The position numbers and the translations under genes were made by a program. Below, in pieces: positions 5,185-7,503 of a DNA stretch of 7,503 nt. Location: NCBI GenBank assembly GCA_903853735.1, contig CAINUH010000329.1:1-7503 (forward strand), written 5' to 3'. How positions within the stretch are numbered: the stretch's first letter is position 1; each line of letters opens with the position of its first letter. This DNA is from an uncultured Desulfomonile sp. Lineage in GTDB: Bacteria > Desulfobacterota > Desulfomonilia > Desulfomonilales > Desulfomonilaceae. Under the pieces are notes generated by a model. That model worked only from the letters and a program-made list of their open reading frames with translations. It made no database searches and had not been told where the DNA came from.

Positions 5185-7503
5185 ATGAAAGATTTGCACA
5201 CAGCGAAGATGGTTCCGGATTACCTAAGAGATGGCCGATATGAGTACCTTTCAGGCGTCTTGGACCAAGAACCTCCCTGGATTCTGATGAAGTTGATCCG
5301 GCTTCTGTCATCGAGGGTTGTTATCGACGATCACGTTGTGGAAAAACTGCGGGACATCTCGACGCGGTGTCCAATCGTGTACGCCATGAAATATCGCAGC
5401 ATGTACGATCTGGAATTCCTCAGGATGCGGTTTGCCGCATTGCGACTTCCAGCACCCTGTTTTGTCTTCGGGATGTCATCGGGTTTTAGCGGATCATTCC
5501 GCAAGTGGCTAAAGGTATGGCGAAATAAGTTTATGTCCCTGATCCCCGACGCCGGAGCATCGGTTCCTCTTGAAGAAAATGTTGCAAGAGAAATCATGGA
5601 ACTGGGAGGCGCCGGTGTGATGTTCCTCGTGGATGAAAAGACTTCGCGTAAGAGGTACGTTCACCCAGCCCTGGACCCTCTACGAATGCTCATGGACCTT
5701 CAAGGGAGCATGGCCGGATCTATCGCAGTGGTCCCCCTGGTTATCCTTTACGACCGGACTCAGCGCCGAACCATTCGTCCTTTATGGGAGAGCTTCCTTG
5801 GGGATCCTGATCAGCCCGGAATTTTAAAGCGGCTCTTAATTGCGGTGAGAAAATGGACCGTGCCGGAATTGCTCGTGGGCGAACCTGTGTACCTTATCGC
5901 GGAGTTCGAGGAATTCGGGTCTGAAAAAGAATGGGAGGAAGCACCTTTTGAAGTCAGAACAAAACTCGTAGCTGCAATTAATGCCAGGATCAGGGTGAAC
6001 AGGGGACCGGAGAGGATGTCTCGGACCGAGATCAAAGAACTGGTGTTGCAGGATCCGAAAGTTCAGACAGCGGTCAGAGAAGCCGTTTCACTGGAATCGA
6101 CCGGCGAGGAAACCGTTCGCAAAAAAGCCGAATCTTACGTGGACGAGATGGCAGGAGACCAGCGTGTTCAAGTCCACCATTTTCTTTATTATGTACTCAA
6201 ATGGACTTTTTCACAAATTTTCAATGGGGTGGACATCAGGGAAACAGACTTCCAGATCCTTAAGGAAAAGAACCAAAAAGGCTCGCTGATATATGTTTCA
6301 TGCCATAAGAGCCACGTGGATTATCTTGTCATCGGTTTCCTGTCATTTATCAACCAGATGGCAATACCGTACATGGCTGCCGGCAAGAACCTCTCCTTCT
6401 GGCCGGTTGGTCCGATACTTCGTAATTCAGGAGCCTTTTTCATAAGAAGGTCTTTCAAGAATCTAGGCTTGTTCACGGGACTTTATACCAGTGTTTTTGA
6501 AGCTTACCTCAAGGTTCTCGTAAAAGAGAACGTCAACATAAACTTTTACATTGAGGGTGGTAGAAGCCGGACGGGCAAACTCCTACCCCCCCGCGTAGGC
6601 ATGTTGTCATTCCTTGTACAAGCTGTGGGAGACGGCGCAGTATCGGATATGACTTTCGTGCCGACATTCGTTGGTTATGACCAGGTTCCGGAAGAGAATT
6701 CGTACCTGCGCGAACTGTCAGGTCGCGAAAAGCAGAAAGAAACTTTCCGTTCCTTGCTTCGATCCAGGGAGGTGCTCAAAAAGAGATTCGGCAAAGCTTA
6801 CATACGCTTTCATTCCCCGCTATCATACCGACAGTTTTGCGATCGATGGAGAGCCGAGATTGGAAATGACAAACAGGATTTGTCATCAAACAGAAAAATG
6901 TTGCAGGATTTTGCTTATCACCTCATGGCCGGAATCGTCAGATCAGGCGTGGTGACGCCCATAGATCTGGTAGCGGCAGGGCTCATGTGTACCAGCAAGA
7001 ACCGTGTGTCCAAACGAACCCTGCTCGAATCGGTCCGGTGTCTCTCAGATTCACTTCGCGGCGCCCACATAGAGTTCGCGGCGAGCCTGGAGCAATTGGA
7101 AACCGTGGTAGAGACAAGTTTGGGGCTATTCAGAATCCGCGGATTCCTGGATGTCGATGCCGAATTAGACTCTAACGGTCAGGCTTCTTACATAATTAAC
7201 GAGTCTGGAAGAATCCATCTGGATTTCTATAGAAACTCCCTGATAAATTATCTCTGGCCTGCAGCTCTGGTCGCTACTGTTTTCCTTGCAGACGATTCGC
7301 GTACAGACTGCTCTTACGACCGAATATACGAACGGTTCGGTATCTTTAAACAGCTTTTGGTAAAAGAGGTCATCTGTGACCCCTTGGTCGGAGACAAAGA
7401 GTTAGTGGACGGAATAGTACGGTTTTATGTGGAACAAGGTTGGGTCAACGAAGATCTTAAGCCTGCAAACACGGAAGCTCTGGAATATCTCAGCGGTGTT
7501 GTC
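5185..7503 (+). CDS. plsB: Glycerol-3-phosphate 1-O-acyltransferase, PlsB family (3' end cut by window)
   Basis: Catalyses the first step of phospholipid synthesis: acyl transfer from acyl-ACP or acyl-CoA to sn-glycerol-3-phosphate, giving lysophosphatidate at the inner membrane. All four acyltransferase motifs are present in order: HKSHVD with H374 and D379 (the HX4D catalytic pair), GAFFIRR at 416-422, FYIEGGRSRTGK at 454-465 (substrate binding), and FVPTFVGY at 491-498. The 370-residue N-terminal part also follows the PlsB pattern, for example PIVYAMKYRS, which resembles the E. coli PIMYVLPYNS segment. The C-terminal part includes FYRNSLINYLWPA near 680, matching the E. coli YYRNN region. 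No stop occurs in 773 codons up to the window edge; by comparison with E. coli PlsB (807 residues) roughly 90-100 residues are missing. ATG 5185 is preceded by a weak AAGAGAG about seven bases upstream; ATG 5209 is an alternative. It is divergent from the TPR gene, with no other lipid gene in view. The N-terminal part is about 70 residues longer than in E. coli. Confidence 0.93.
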   Translation, partial: MKDLHTAKMVPDYLRDGRYEYLSGVLDQEPPWILMKLIRLLSSRVVIDDHVVEKLRDISTRCPIVYAMKYRSMYDLEFLRMRFAALRLPAPCFVFGMSSGFSGSFRKWLKVWRNKFMSLIPDAGASVPLEENVAREIMELGGAGVMFLVDEKTSRKRYVHPALDPLRMLMDLQGSMAGSIAVVPLVILYDRTQRRTIRPLWESFLGDPDQPGILKRLLIAVRKWTVPELLVGEPVYLIAEFEEFGSEKEWEEAPFEVRTKLVAAINARIRVNRGPERMSRTEIKELVLQDPKVQTAVREAVSLESTGEETVRKKAESYVDEMAGDQRVQVHHFLYYVLKWTFSQIFNGVDIRETDFQILKEKNQKGSLIYVSCHKSHVDYLVIGFLSFINQMAIPYMAAGKNLSFWPVGPILRNSGAFFIRRSFKNLGLFTGLYTSVFEAYLKVLVKENVNINFYIEGGRSRTGKLLPPRVGMLSFLVQAVGDGAVSDMTFVPTFVGYDQVPEENSYLRELSGREKQKETFRSLLRSREVLKKRFGKAYIRFHSPLSYRQFCDRWRAEIGNDKQDLSSNRKMLQDFAYHLMAGIVRSGVVTPIDLVAAGLMCTSKNRVSKRTLLESVRCLSDSLRGAHIEFAASLEQLETVVETSLGLFRIRGFLDVDAELDSNGQASYIINESGRIHLDFYRNSLINYLWPAALVATVFLADDSRTDCSYDRIYERFGIFKQLLVKEVICDPLVGDKELVDGIVRFYVEQGWVNEDLKPANTEALEYLSGVV

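Noticed and set aside
6671..7175. Plus-strand frames inside the acyltransferase gene
   Set aside because: Out-of-frame readings of the plsB-like gene, whose main frame has no stop and carries all catalytic motifs.
1..7503. tRNA, rRNA, CRISPR repeats, insertion sequences or attachment-site duplications
   Set aside because: No cloverleaf, conserved rRNA segment, regularly spaced repeat, transposase motif or paired terminal repeat was seen on either strand by eye.

Overview
The window looks like the chromosome of a Gram-negative sulfate- or sulfite-reducing bacterium, probably of the Desulfobacterota (former Deltaproteobacteria). The marker is a complete minus-strand dsrC gene whose product ends in the CX10C arm of true DsrC proteins. 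A TolC-type outer-membrane protein and several N-terminal signal peptides confirm a two-membrane cell. Base composition is balanced and similar across the genes, with no sign of recent transfer. A Desulfomonile-like or syntrophobacterial host is only a guess.

Layout, left to right. Bases 1-280 hold no gene I can assign. A sigma70-like promoter (281-309), overlapped at its -35 by a palindrome, precedes an M20-family zinc peptidase/deacylase (367-1590). It is followed on the same strand by a TolC-family outer-membrane channel (1683-3125) and, 40 bp later, a small exported cysteine-pair protein of unknown function (3166-3624). These plus-strand genes converge on dsrC (3873-4190, minus) across a gap that holds an imperfect inverted repeat. 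Upstream of dsrC, on the same strand, is an exported three-TPR protein (4437-4898), separated from dsrC by a probable intrinsic terminator and a candidate dsrC promoter. A divergent gap of about 290 bp leads to a long plus-strand glycerol-3-phosphate acyltransferase gene of the PlsB family. It starts at about 5185 and is still open at the right edge (773 codons visible), so it is truncated by the window.

Functionally this is a mosaic of housekeeping genes rather than one pathway: envelope transport (TolC and perhaps the small exported protein), phospholipid synthesis (PlsB), dissimilatory sulfur metabolism (DsrC), peptide or acyl-amino-acid hydrolysis (M20), and a periplasmic TPR scaffold. 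dsrC stands apart from dsrAB, which is common in sulfate reducers. I found no RNA gene, insertion sequence, CRISPR array, phage gene or defence system, and nothing I would call a new biological system. The least explained parts are the small exported protein, the palindrome at the first promoter, and the unassigned left edge.
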